DNA of 64,000 nucleotides from CBDDBH01 sp965225625 (GTDB lineage Bacteria; Pseudomonadota; Gammaproteobacteria; JADZEE01): positions 62,001 through 126,000 of the forward strand of contig CBDDBH010000027.1 of NCBI GenBank assembly GCA_965225625.1, read 5' to 3'. Below are positions 8,328 to 16,176 of this stretch, in pieces; positions within the stretch are counted from its first letter, which is position 1; every line of letters starts with the position of its first letter. The notes under the pieces were generated by a model. That model saw nothing but the letters and a program-made list of their open reading frames with translations, made no database searches and was not told where the DNA came from. Both the position numbers and the translations under genes were made by a program.

Positions 8328-9593
8328 TTAGAAGCTGTAGCCGAGCCCCAGGTTGAACCCATCGTTATCGTCTTTGTCATCACCGTCGAGTTCGTTTTGG
8401 ATGTCGAATTTGACGACCGTATTGGGCGTTGGCCAATAGTTAAGGCCGGCAACGAGTTCTTCGATATCGGTATCGGCGTCGTTACCCGCCCGGTCATCGA
8501 CCTGGCTATAACGCGCAAACAAACCGAATCCGCCTGGCAGGATGCCAGGTGCGTCGAAGTAGATTGCCGGCTCCAGATAGTATCCATACTGCTCGTTACG
8601 GCCGTTGCTTTTCGGTCCGATCCCGGCCGGGCCGTCGTCAAGGTCCCAGCGAGCGCCCAATGCTTTGAAGCCGAACATGCCCTTGCGATAGGCGATATGG
8701 CCTTCGATCAACCTTGCATCGATTTCAAACCCGCCATCGCCCTGTGTTAGGTCTTGTTGATATTGTCCCGAGACACTGATCTCCAATCCTGGATAGCCCG
8801 TGTAACGCAAACGTCCGGTCAGCGCGGCGTCATCTGCGTCGGCTTTTGCGGCCTTCTGCCGGCCGCTGCGGATGCGAAAGGCATTGCCGCCGGAAACCGG
8901 AGAGTCCAGTCCCGTGTGCAGGTAAAGATCGTAATTCCATCCAGGTGCTATCTCACCGTTGACGCCTAGCAACGCTTCCCACCACGTTGCCGGAATGATC
9001 ACGTTTTCTACACGGTTACGCTCGACCCCGAAGAACGTCGGTGGTTCGTGGGTCCAATTGATTATGCCGATTGGCAGAATGTCGAGCCCGGCGCGCAGGC
9101 GGTGTCGGTCGCTTAGATCAAACTCCAGCCAGGCCTGCTCCAGTTCTACCTCACCCGGACCCGAGCCGTCGGCCGTGTCTGCCGTTAATGCGTGTTCGAG
9201 TTCGAATTCCGAGAAAAAGCGGATGGAATCGGTGAACGTATGTGAGAAATACAGGACGAATCGATGAAAATCGACTTCCTTGCTGCTATCAAGATTGTTG
9301 TAGTGGAGTTCCCCGTAACCTCCAAGCCCGGTCTTGTCAGTCCACGACGGTGAGCTCGAGGGTAGCCCTATCGTTTCCACGTATTCCACCGCGGCCTCGG
9401 CGGCCTGCTCTGTGGAATCCACACGCCGATCAGTCTGTGCAAGCTGGGCTTGCAGTGCTTCGATAGCGATTTGTTGTTGCTGAACGATTTCCCAGAGCTC
9501 GTCCACGTTGGGCGTGGAAGCATGGCAATGTGTGGTCAGAAAAATGGCTGCGGCCAGGATTGCGAGCAGTGTCGAAGACGTGGGCTTGTACAT
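8328..9593 (-). CDS. Outer-membrane porin with N-terminal coiled coil
   Basis: A 421-residue outer-membrane protein. Seen: a signal peptide at residues 1-25 (MYKPTSS, hydrophobic stretch, HCHAS), a short coiled coil rich in Gln (EIVQQQQIAIEALQAQLAQ), then alternating amphipathic beta strands with WTDKTGLGGYGELHYNN and ending in the aromatic terminal Phe (NLGLGYSF) expected for BAM recognition. It resembles phosphate-selective-porin or OprP-like proteins. The start is ATG 9593 with GGAG 8 nt upstream; an in-frame upstream codon at 9665 would extend it by 24 non-signal-like residues. Two Fur-box-like sites lie 20-85 bp upstream, suggesting iron control. Substrate unknown. Confidence 0.85.
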   Translation of the reverse strand: MYKPTSSTLLAILAAAIFLTTHCHASTPNVDELWEIVQQQQIAIEALQAQLAQTDRRVDSTEQAAEAAVEYVETIGLPSSSPSWTDKTGLGGYGELHYNNLDSSKEVDFHRFVLYFSHTFTDSIRFFSEFELEHALTADTADGSGPGEVELEQAWLEFDLSDRHRLRAGLDILPIGIINWTHEPPTFFGVERNRVENVIIPATWWEALLGVNGEIAPGWNYDLYLHTGLDSPVSGGNAFRIRSGRQKAAKADADDAALTGRLRYTGYPGLEISVSGQYQQDLTQGDGGFEIDARLIEGHIAYRKGMFGFKALGARWDLDDGPAGIGPKSNGRNEQYGYYLEPAIYFDAPGILPGGFGLFARYSQVDDRAGNDADTDIEELVAGLNYWPTPNTVVKFDIQNELDGDDKDDNDGFNLGLGYSF

Positions 9594-9615
9594 CGATAAC
9601 TCCTGTAAATTCGAA

Positions 9616-9630
9616 TAATAATGATTCGCA
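9616..9630. promoter_or_regulatory. Putative Fur box, porin-proximal
   Basis: The 15 bases TAATAATGATTCGCA match the 7-1-7 Fur consensus TGATAATnATTATCA at 11 of 14 specified positions. The site is 23 bp upstream of the porin start, where bound Fur would block transcription or initiation. Based on consensus matching by eye only. Confidence 0.5.
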
Positions 9631-9662
9631 TTTACGATACTGGCACAAACGTCGACCCCAAA

Positions 9663-9677
9663 CAAGAATCATTCTCA
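9663..9677. promoter_or_regulatory. Putative Fur box, porin-distal
   Basis: The 15 bases CAAGAATCATTCTCA match the Fur 7-1-7 consensus at 10 of 14 specified positions; the wider AGAATCATTCTCATT stretch is typical of Gram-negative iron boxes. It sits about 33 bp further upstream than the proximal site. Tandem sites support real iron regulation of the porin. Confidence 0.5.
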
Positions 9678-9725
9678 TTTGAATAAGACGCAGGATGATG
9701 CTGCCGCCCGAGACACTGCGCAGGG

Positions 9726-10205
9726 CTACAGAGGTAGCGGAGAAGGGGGTTCCAGTAGCCGGGTTTTGAGTTTCATGACACGTTGAGCAAGCAGCCAGCG
9801 CCCGTTTTGGTGCTCCCAGCGGTCGTCGTAGCGGCCTACCGCGTAGAGCGCAGTGCTTCCCAGTTCATCGGTGATGAACAATGACAGCGTGCTGGATAAT
9901 TGGGCGCGGTCGTCTTCTACATTAATGACGTCGACGGTGACTTGCCGCGTTTGCTCGTTCACTTTCACGATCTGCCATTCGTGAGCAGCCAGAGAATTCA
10001 GCCGTTTCTCAAGTTCATCGCGGCTCATATTCATCCACACCATGGTCTTGCGTACTTCGGGTGCGTCGACTTCGATGCGGTATTCGCCGTCTGCAGTAAA
10101 GCAGTCCAGATATTGATCGAATTGGCTTTCATCCTGGTAACGAGCCAGCGCGTGTACGAGCGCGTCAAGCTCGCGCTCAATCGCTATCTTATCTGCGTTG
10201 TGCAC
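9726..10205 (-). CDS. Ring-hydroxylating dioxygenase beta subunit
   Basis: A 159-residue member of the NTF2-like fold family of aromatic-ring-hydroxylating dioxygenase small subunits. Seen: N-terminal helix with HALARYQDESQFDQYLDCFTADGEY, then strands with WEHQNGRWLLAQRVMKLKTRL near the C-terminus. The subunit has no metal site and stabilises the alpha3beta3 hexamer. The chosen start is GTG 10205, eight bases after the alpha-subunit stop; the open frame continues upstream into the alpha gene but has no family-like sequence there. Forms an operon with the Rieske alpha gene at 10213-11397. Confidence 0.85.
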   Translation of the reverse strand: MHNADKIAIERELDALVHALARYQDESQFDQYLDCFTADGEYRIEVDAPEVRKTMVWMNMSRDELEKRLNSLAAHEWQIVKVNEQTRQVTVDVINVEDDRAQLSSTLSLFITDELGSTALYAVGRYDDRWEHQNGRWLLAQRVMKLKTRLLEPPSPLPL

Positions 10206-10212
10206 AGGCGGC

Positions 10213-11397
10213 TCAGGCCGCCAAGTCGTGTGCTTTACGACCGGTGCGCGCGGCCCAGTGGGCGTAAAAGTGGCGCATGGGCTCGTCATCCATGGAGCCT
10301 TGTTCTTCGCGAGCAATAATGCTGTAGCGGCTGGTGCCGCTGCGCATATTTGCCATCTGTGCTTCCACCGCCCATACGTCCTCGGCGAGGTTGGTGCCGG
10401 TGGGTCCCCAGACCTGGTTGTGATGGCGGATCCGCATATCTCGGATTTCATCCGTGTCGACCTTGCTGCCTAGACCTCGGCACTCCAACACGGTGCGCTC
10501 CGGGCTTATCGGGATCAGCGAATCGATACGTACCACAGTGGAACGACAATTGAGCATGAGGTCCGGAAACACATCGACCACGACGTGACCATTGGGATGC
10601 ATACCTGGCAAAGAACTTGACTCGCGTGTTTCGAAATCCAGACGTTCGTAGCCAATGGTCGCCTCCTCCAAGGCGGCATGACCACCCGTGTAACAATGCC
10701 AACGACGCTCGCGATACTTGTCCTGGGCAATGCCCGTCGTGCGATTCAAGACATGCAGAAATTCGTGATACCCCTCACAGTTGGTTTCGACGAACAGCTT
10801 CCAGTTCGCCGCGATCTCGGAACGATGAAAATGGAAAACTTCGAGATCGGCTGCGCCGAACGGCGATTCAATGTGTGCCGTCATCTCTGGACCGAGATAA
10901 TCAGCCAAGGCCGGAGCTTCGGCATCCAGGCACGCGAATACCAGCCCGCACATCGTCGCGATCCTGACTTTCGATAACGACACCGATTCGCGTTCCACGC
11001 CCTGATTGTCGTAAGCGGCCGACTCCGGAATCGCGACGCAGCGGCCGTGGGTGTCGTAGCTCCAATGATGATAAAAGCAGGTCATGCGCGGATGTTCGAG
11101 GTGACCGGCGCTCTGGCGCAGCAGCCGCGCGCCTCGATGTGCACAGGTGTTGAGAAAGCCGCGGATGTCGCCATCCTCGCCGCGCAGGATGACCACTTCG
11201 CGGCCGCCGACGTTGACTAAACGAAAATCACCGTTATTAGGCAATTCGGTTTCATGCAGCACGAAGCGCCAACACTGACCCAAAATAGTGGCCTGCTCAG
11301 CGGCGAATATTTCCTCATCCAGATAGATGCGGTTGTCGATGAAATGAGTTTCAGGTAACGCCGGGCGTTGCTGACCATCTATCGGAGTGTTTGCCAT
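10213..11397 (-). CDS. Rieske ring-hydroxylating dioxygenase alpha subunit
   Basis: A 394-residue catalytic subunit. Seen: Rieske ligands Cys85-x-His87 and Cys107-x2-His110 (CAHRG, CFYHHW), and the mononuclear iron region in ETNCEGYHEFLHVLN, where the two His of the facial triad are clear and Glu takes the place before the first His that many members fill with Glu or Asp. Such enzymes insert O2 into aromatic rings or oxidise side chains, using electrons from a ferredoxin and reductase encoded elsewhere. Starts at ATG 11397. It is followed by its beta subunit and is divergent from the TRAP transporter, which may import its substrate. Confidence 0.91.
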   Translation of the reverse strand: MANTPIDGQQRPALPETHFIDNRIYLDEEIFAAEQATILGQCWRFVLHETELPNNGDFRLVNVGGREVVILRGEDGDIRGFLNTCAHRGARLLRQSAGHLEHPRMTCFYHHWSYDTHGRCVAIPESAAYDNQGVERESVSLSKVRIATMCGLVFACLDAEAPALADYLGPEMTAHIESPFGAADLEVFHFHRSEIAANWKLFVETNCEGYHEFLHVLNRTTGIAQDKYRERRWHCYTGGHAALEEATIGYERLDFETRESSSLPGMHPNGHVVVDVFPDLMLNCRSTVVRIDSLIPISPERTVLECRGLGSKVDTDEIRDMRIRHHNQVWGPTGTNLAEDVWAVEAQMANMRSGTSRYSIIAREEQGSMDDEPMRHFYAHWAARTGRKAHDLAA

Positions 11398-11580
11398 ATG
11401 TGGATCCCGTATTGCCGGAGTGAGTGGCGGACTGCTAGGATTCTAGCGCCGCTCACCGACAGGACCAAACCCGGGCACATGCACATTTTCGCAGCACCGT
11501 CTATTTGACCTTGGACATTCCCAATTAACCTAGCCCGTTGGTTACGGAATCTGCGCGGCTTTCGTCTTGCGTTTCTGTGT

Positions 11581-12531
11581 GTGTGTCTGCTCATTAGCGG
11601 GTGCAGCAACGACAGCGATGTTGTGCAGATACGCGCCATCAGCTCGGTGCCGACTGAAACTCCTTATACACGAGATTTTGCTGCCTGGATCAAGGCGGTC
11701 AACGCGCGCGCCGCGGGACGTTTCAAAATAATTCTCGTTGGGGGACCCGAGGTAATTCCAACCTATGAGCAGGCCGATGCCGTGCGTACCGGCGTTGTGC
11801 ATATGGTCTTTGGTCCTGGGACGTATTATTTGGGACACGTCCCGGAAATCGAAGCGCTGTTTGCCAGCAACCTGCCTCCCTGGGAAACCCGTGCCAACGG
11901 CGGCGTGGCGTTACTCGATCGTTTACACCGCGCGAAACTCGGGGTGACTTACCTGGCGCGTACGCATTTCATTGCCTTTCACATTTTCACCCGCCATGCG
12001 CCCGGCTTGAGCGATGCCGGAGTCCCCGATCTGAGCCAACGACGTATTCGTGGCGGGCCGGTGTGGCGGGATTTCATCACCTCGCTCGGCGCCGTGTTCG
12101 TAAATGTACCGGCACCCGACATCTACACTGCTCTGGAGCGCGGCATGATCGACGGGATCAGTTGGCCCGTGGTTGGCTTACAGGATTTCTCGTGGGACAA
12201 ACACATCAAATATCGCGTCGACCCCGGTGTCTACTCGAGCGACATGGGGATTATCTTCAACGCGCGGCGTTGGGACGCCCTGCCCGCGGATGTTCGTGAG
12301 CTACTTAGCGAAGCCGTCATTGATTATGAACGGGTGAGTTACGAGCGCTTTTTGGCATTGAGCACAGAGGCTGCCGTGCAATTGCAGCAGGGCGGTATGC
12401 AAACCGTGTCGCTTGCCGATACCGGCGAATCGGCTTACAGACAACTTGCCTTCGATGTCATCTGGGACCGCCTGAAGACGCGGGCGCCGGAGAATTACGC
12501 GGAACTTAAACGGATTTTTTACCGGGATTGA
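11581..12531 (+). CDS. dctP: TRAP transporter substrate-binding lipoprotein (DctP family)
   Basis: Periplasmic solute-binding component of a TRAP system. Seen: the RIRGGPVWRDFITSLGAVFVNVPAPDIYTALERGMIDG region (read in pieces), which contains the conserved Arg and the ALERGMIDG motif that contact a carboxylate ligand in DctP proteins. The 5' end is odd. The only canonical start (GTG 11581) leaves just eight residues before a lipobox Cys (LLISGC), with no basic n-region. The frame is open back to 11509 and encodes a good lipoprotein signal (RNLRGFRLAFLC) but has no ATG, GTG or TTG; CTG 11551 or ATT 11524 are possible. Overlaps the next gene by 4 nt. Confidence 0.85.
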   Translation: MCLLISGCSNDSDVVQIRAISSVPTETPYTRDFAAWIKAVNARAAGRFKIILVGGPEVIPTYEQADAVRTGVVHMVFGPGTYYLGHVPEIEALFASNLPPWETRANGGVALLDRLHRAKLGVTYLARTHFIAFHIFTRHAPGLSDAGVPDLSQRRIRGGPVWRDFITSLGAVFVNVPAPDIYTALERGMIDGISWPVVGLQDFSWDKHIKYRVDPGVYSSDMGIIFNARRWDALPADVRELLSEAVIDYERVSYERFLALSTEAAVQLQQGGMQTVSLADTGESAYRQLAFDVIWDRLKTRAPENYAELKRIFYRD

Positions 12532-13052
12532 GCGGCGCGGCAGAAGTGGACAAGCCCCGTACAGCTTACGAGCATTTTCTCTTCGGACTTCTCCTGCTGG
12601 GCGCGGCACTGCTTGCCTTGGCAGTGGTGTTCATCGTTTACGACATGCTGGCTCGCAACCTTGGCTTGCAGCCTTTTGCGCACACCATCGCTGCGACTGA
12701 GTACAGCCTGCTATATGTGACCTTTCTGGGCGCGCCGTGGCTGGTGCGCTGCAAACGACACGTCTACGTCGAGTTGGTGACCACGTTAGTGTCGCCGCGC
12801 ATGCGAAAGGTAATTGCAACATGTGTTTATCTGTTGTGCACATTGCTGTGCGCGCTGCTGTGTTACTACTCGGCATCTGTGGCCATTGAAGCCTTTACCC
12901 GCGGTGACGTTGAGGTTCGTTCCTTCGATATGCCGCGCTGGGCCATTTTCGCAGTGATGCCGCTGTCTTTCATGTTACTCACAGTGGAGTTTGGCCGGTT
13001 TCTGATTGGCCGTGACGATCTCTACGACAGTGGATTAGGGATAAAAGAGTAA
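12528..13052 (+). CDS. dctQ: TRAP transporter small permease (DctQ family)
   Basis: A 174-residue membrane protein with four hydrophobic helices, the hallmark of DctQ subunits. Helices lie near residues 16-40, 55-70, 85-112 and 130-155; the family Pro/Trp-rich turn appears as GAPWLVRCKRHVYVEL. It pairs with the large permease to form the sodium-driven uptake channel. The start is TTG 12528, overlapping the DctP stop as TTGA; GTG 12546 is an alternative. Three bases separate its stop from the DctM start. Confidence 0.88.
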   Translation: MSGAAEVDKPRTAYEHFLFGLLLLGAALLALAVVFIVYDMLARNLGLQPFAHTIAATEYSLLYVTFLGAPWLVRCKRHVYVELVTTLVSPRMRKVIATCVYLLCTLLCALLCYYSASVAIEAFTRGDVEVRSFDMPRWAIFAVMPLSFMLLTVEFGRFLIGRDDLYDSGLGIKE

Positions 13053-13055
13053 CCA

Positions 13056-14375
13056 ATGGACTGGGGCAGCGCACTCGCACTCATGCTGGGCATCATAATC
13101 GGCCTGATCGCGTGTGGGGTTCCAGTTGCCTTCGCCTTTTTGACCGCTGATGTCGTCGGCGTGCTCATCTTCATGGGCGGGGAGGCGGGTCTGGGGCAGT
13201 TGATCCGCAATACCGCCAGTTCATTGACGACGTTTGCATTGGTGCCGGTGCCGCTGTTCTTGATCATGGGCGAGTTGTTCTTTCACACCGGCCTGGGTAG
13301 GCGCACGTTTAACGCGCTCGACAAGTTATTCGGGCGGCTGCCTGGACGGTTGTCTTTTATCACGGTGGGTGGTGGAACCCTGTTTGCCGCGCTGTCGGGC
13401 TCGAGTCTGGCATCGACGGCCTTGCTTGGGTCATTGATGGTGCCGGAGATGTCACGCCGCGGTTATCACCAACGCTTGTCCATCGGTCCGATCCTGGGCG
13501 TAGGTGGGCTTGCCATCCTTATCCCTCCCTCGGCACTGGCGGTGTTGTTGGCTAGCATTGCGCGTATCGACGTAGGCGCCTTGTTGATTGCCGGTATTTT
13601 GCCGGGACTGATCCTTGCCTTCTTTTATGTCTTGGTAATTCTCATCAATGTGCGTTTGGATCCAAGTGCGGCACCCGCCTATGAAGTCGAGCAAGTGAGT
13701 TGGCGGGAACGTCTGCGACTAATCGCGACAGACGTGCTGCCAATGGGCCTGGTCGTATTTCTGGTGGTCGGGATGATTGTGTTGGGTTGGGCCACGCCGA
13801 CGGAGTCGGCCGCCTGTGGCGTGGTCGGCGTAGTGATCTTGGCTGCCTGCTACCGCTGTTTGACGTGGGAGGCAGCAATTACCGCTTTTGTCGGTGCAAC
13901 GCGGGTGACGGTCATGATGTTCATGATCATCTTGGGATCGGCTACGTTCAGTAAAGTCCTCGCTTTCTCCGGAGCCACCACGGCGCTGATCGATTGGGTA
14001 GGTGGTGCCGACATCAGCGCGTTTGCGGCATTGATAACGATGTTCACGATCATGTTGGTCCTGGGCGCATTCATGGAGCAACTGTCAATTATGATGTTGA
14101 CGTTACCGGTATTCATGCCGGTCGCGCTCTTCTACGGCTACGATTCCATCTGGTTTGGCGTCATCGTATTGCTGGCACTTGAGATCAGCCTGACGATGCC
14201 ACCGATGGGCCTATTATTGTTTGTGATGAAAGGCGTGGCCCCGCCCGGCACCAGGCTGCAGGATATCTGGCTCGCGGCGTTGCCGTTTATGTTTTGTGCC
14301 GTGATCCTGGCGGCGCTTTTGATCGCGTTTCCGCGGATACCGCTTTGGTTGCCCGAACTCAGCGGCCTGCGTTGA
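13056..14375 (+). CDS. dctM: TRAP transporter large permease (DctM family)
   Basis: A 439-residue polytopic protein with about 12 helices and the DctM signatures GVPVAFAFLTADVVG, ALSGSSLASTALLGS and PPSALAVLLASI, plus the GWATPTESAACG motif in the second half. DctM carries the sodium and substrate translocation path. Starts at ATG 13056, three bases after dctQ, completing a dctPQM operon. Substrates of such systems are usually organic acids. A dispersed palindrome follows the stop codon by 11 bp. Confidence 0.92.
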   Translation: MDWGSALALMLGIIIGLIACGVPVAFAFLTADVVGVLIFMGGEAGLGQLIRNTASSLTTFALVPVPLFLIMGELFFHTGLGRRTFNALDKLFGRLPGRLSFITVGGGTLFAALSGSSLASTALLGSLMVPEMSRRGYHQRLSIGPILGVGGLAILIPPSALAVLLASIARIDVGALLIAGILPGLILAFFYVLVILINVRLDPSAAPAYEVEQVSWRERLRLIATDVLPMGLVVFLVVGMIVLGWATPTESAACGVVGVVILAACYRCLTWEAAITAFVGATRVTVMMFMIILGSATFSKVLAFSGATTALIDWVGGADISAFAALITMFTIMLVLGAFMEQLSIMMLTLPVFMPVALFYGYDSIWFGVIVLLALEISLTMPPMGLLLFVMKGVAPPGTRLQDIWLAALPFMFCAVILAALLIAFPRIPLWLPELSGLR

Positions 14376-14386
14376 GTCAATATAAT

Positions 14387-14424
14387 CCCTCACCCGACCG
14401 CCAGGGATGGCAGTCGGGTGAGGG
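14387..14424. repeat. Dispersed palindrome, copy 2
   Basis: A 17-bp inverted repeat with a 4-nt GGGA loop and one mismatch in the stem (GACCGCCA against TGGCAGTC). Its arm matches copy 1 at 4920-4959. It separates dctM from the convergent broken GFA gene and could act as a structural 3' end for both, but no T-run follows. Confidence 0.85.
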
Positions 14425-14432
14425 GTACTAAT

Positions 14433-14847
14433 TTACATCTCCGGCATCTTTGGAAACTTCTGCATGCTTTCCCCCAACTCCCGCCAGGATTGCGTGCTGT
14501 CGCAGTAACACTCCATCGTTGGTTTTACCCAGGAGGTGTCATCGAGCGTACCGGCTTTCAATATTGTGACGCCCTCCAATACGGCCGCATCGCTCATGAT
14601 CGGCGAGCCGCAACTTGCACAGAAGTAGCGGCTGAGCGCCATGCCACTGTCTGTCTGTGTGTCCGCGTAAGACGCCATGTCACCCTGGAAGTCGATGCTA
14701 CCCTTGGGGGACGGCCACATTCACCGAGAACGCCCCGCCTGAGGTCTTCTGGCAGTTTTTGCAGTTACAGATAACTGTCAGCAGCGGATCGGCTTCCCCC
14801 GAGTAGCGAATGTTTCCGCACAGACACCCACCTTCTAATTTCACCAT
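14433..14847 (-). pseudogene. GFA-family zinc protein, frameshifted
   Basis: A glutathione-dependent formaldehyde-activating-enzyme-like (GFA/CENP-V fold) gene broken by one extra base. The N-terminal part from ATG 14847 reads MVKLEGGCLCGNIRYSG and CNCKNCQKTSGGAFSVNVAVP, then meets a stop. The rest continues in another frame as PKGSIDFQG and the C-terminal FCASCGSP zinc motif. Removing one base from the G5 run at 14706-14710 restores a single frame with all family cysteines in order. Either a genuine inactivation or a homopolymer sequencing error. An intact paralogue lies at 35659-36099. Confidence 0.85.
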
Positions 14848-14889
14848 TCTGAATTACTCCATTATTGGTTGCGTATTGGTTGCGCCAAA

Positions 14890-16143
14890 TTACTTGGCTG
14901 ATTTCACGGCGCCCTGATGGAACTCTGATTTATCGATAGTGCTGTGGCTCGGCAGTGGCGCGCTGGCCATACCGTCGCCTACGCCCTGTTTCTCAAACGC
15001 CGCGGCTGCACGTTCATTTTCCTGAATCTTGGACATGACCGCTTCACCGGCCCGTTTGAAATACTCTCGATGGTCTTGCACGAATTTTTGTGAGTCTCTG
15101 AAATCATCGAGCAGACCGTTTACTTCAGGCATCACATAACGCGCAACCAGATCCCAACTGCGCGAGATGTTCTCCGGATTTGACCAGTCATTGACAAAAC
15201 CGACAACGGTGCCGAATCCACCGCTCATCTTCTCGACCTCGCGAATACGCTGCACCAGGTCATCCGGTGTGCCAATCACCATCGGTGCGCCAGCGCCGGT
15301 GGCCATGACTTCGATTGCATGATCGGGTGAGTCAACCCGTACGCCGTCTTCCGGATTCAAGGTGCCCACGGCGTAGTCGTTTATCCATCGAAACAGCCCA
15401 TGCTCTGCCTGTCTTTGAGCTTCCTCGCGGGTTTCCGCGAGGTGCCAGTTGAGCACGATGCGCCAATCATCTCGCCGGGCAGTGCTGTTGTGTTTTGCCG
15501 CAGCTTCTTCTGCGAAACTCCATTGCATGGGCAGCGAAGCCATGCCGTCCTGCATCATTGAGGAAAGTGACAAAATCCCAATGCCGTGTTTGCCCGCCAG
15601 CGTCATGCCCGAGGGGCTGAACATCGAGGCCACCGCCATCGGTATCTCCTCTTGCATAGGCAGGATGTGCAGTCGCGCATCGTACATGTTGAACCAATCA
15701 CACTCGTAGCTGAATCGCTCCCCCGCCAGCAGCCGCTTGAGCACCGTGATCCCTTCATCCTGGCGATCACGCAATGTCATCGGATCGATTCCCAAGGTGT
15801 GCGCGTCGGAAGCAAGCGCACCGGTACCGAGAATGGCGCGTCCGCCGGTCATGTAATCCAACTGTACAATGCGTTGCGCAACATGGAATGGATGATGGTA
15901 GGGCAGCGAAACCACACCGGTACCAAGTTTAATCCGGTGCGCGCGTTCGCCGGCGGCGGCAAGGAACATTTCCGGCGAGGCTATGACTTCCCAGCCCGTG
16001 GAGTGGTGCTCGCCGCACCAGAATTCGTCGAATCCAAGCTTGTCCAGTTGTTCGACCAGATCCAAGTCCCGTCTATACTGCAGCATCGGGTGTTCACCGA
16101 TCGGATGATGGGGGGCAAGAAAAGCGCCGAATCGTAATCGCAT
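14890..16143 (-). CDS. LLM-class flavin oxidoreductase (luciferase-like) 1
   Basis: A 417-residue luciferase-like monooxygenase-fold protein. Seen: N-terminal MRLRFGAFLAPHHPIGEHPM, LDKLGFDEFWCGEHHS, the IKLGTGVVSLPYHHPFHVAQR strand-loop and the late segment APMVIGTPDDLVQRI, all typical of the TIM-barrel fold binding FMN. It also has an unusually long C-terminal tail, probably helical, after VARYVMPEVNG. The start is ATG 16143; an in-frame TTG at 16161 would add six residues. Substrate unknown; such proteins are mostly alkane, nitrilotriacetate or cyclic-ketone-type monooxygenases. Divergent from hyuA with 33 bp between. Confidence 0.88.
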   Translation of the reverse strand: MRLRFGAFLAPHHPIGEHPMLQYRRDLDLVEQLDKLGFDEFWCGEHHSTGWEVIASPEMFLAAAGERAHRIKLGTGVVSLPYHHPFHVAQRIVQLDYMTGGRAILGTGALASDAHTLGIDPMTLRDRQDEGITVLKRLLAGERFSYECDWFNMYDARLHILPMQEEIPMAVASMFSPSGMTLAGKHGIGILSLSSMMQDGMASLPMQWSFAEEAAAKHNSTARRDDWRIVLNWHLAETREEAQRQAEHGLFRWINDYAVGTLNPEDGVRVDSPDHAIEVMATGAGAPMVIGTPDDLVQRIREVEKMSGGFGTVVGFVNDWSNPENISRSWDLVARYVMPEVNGLLDDFRDSQKFVQDHREYFKRAGEAVMSKIQENERAAAAFEKQGVGDGMASAPLPSHSTIDKSEFHQGAVKSAK

Positions 16144-16176
16144 TGCACGATTGTCAGGCAATTAAACCGAACTTCG

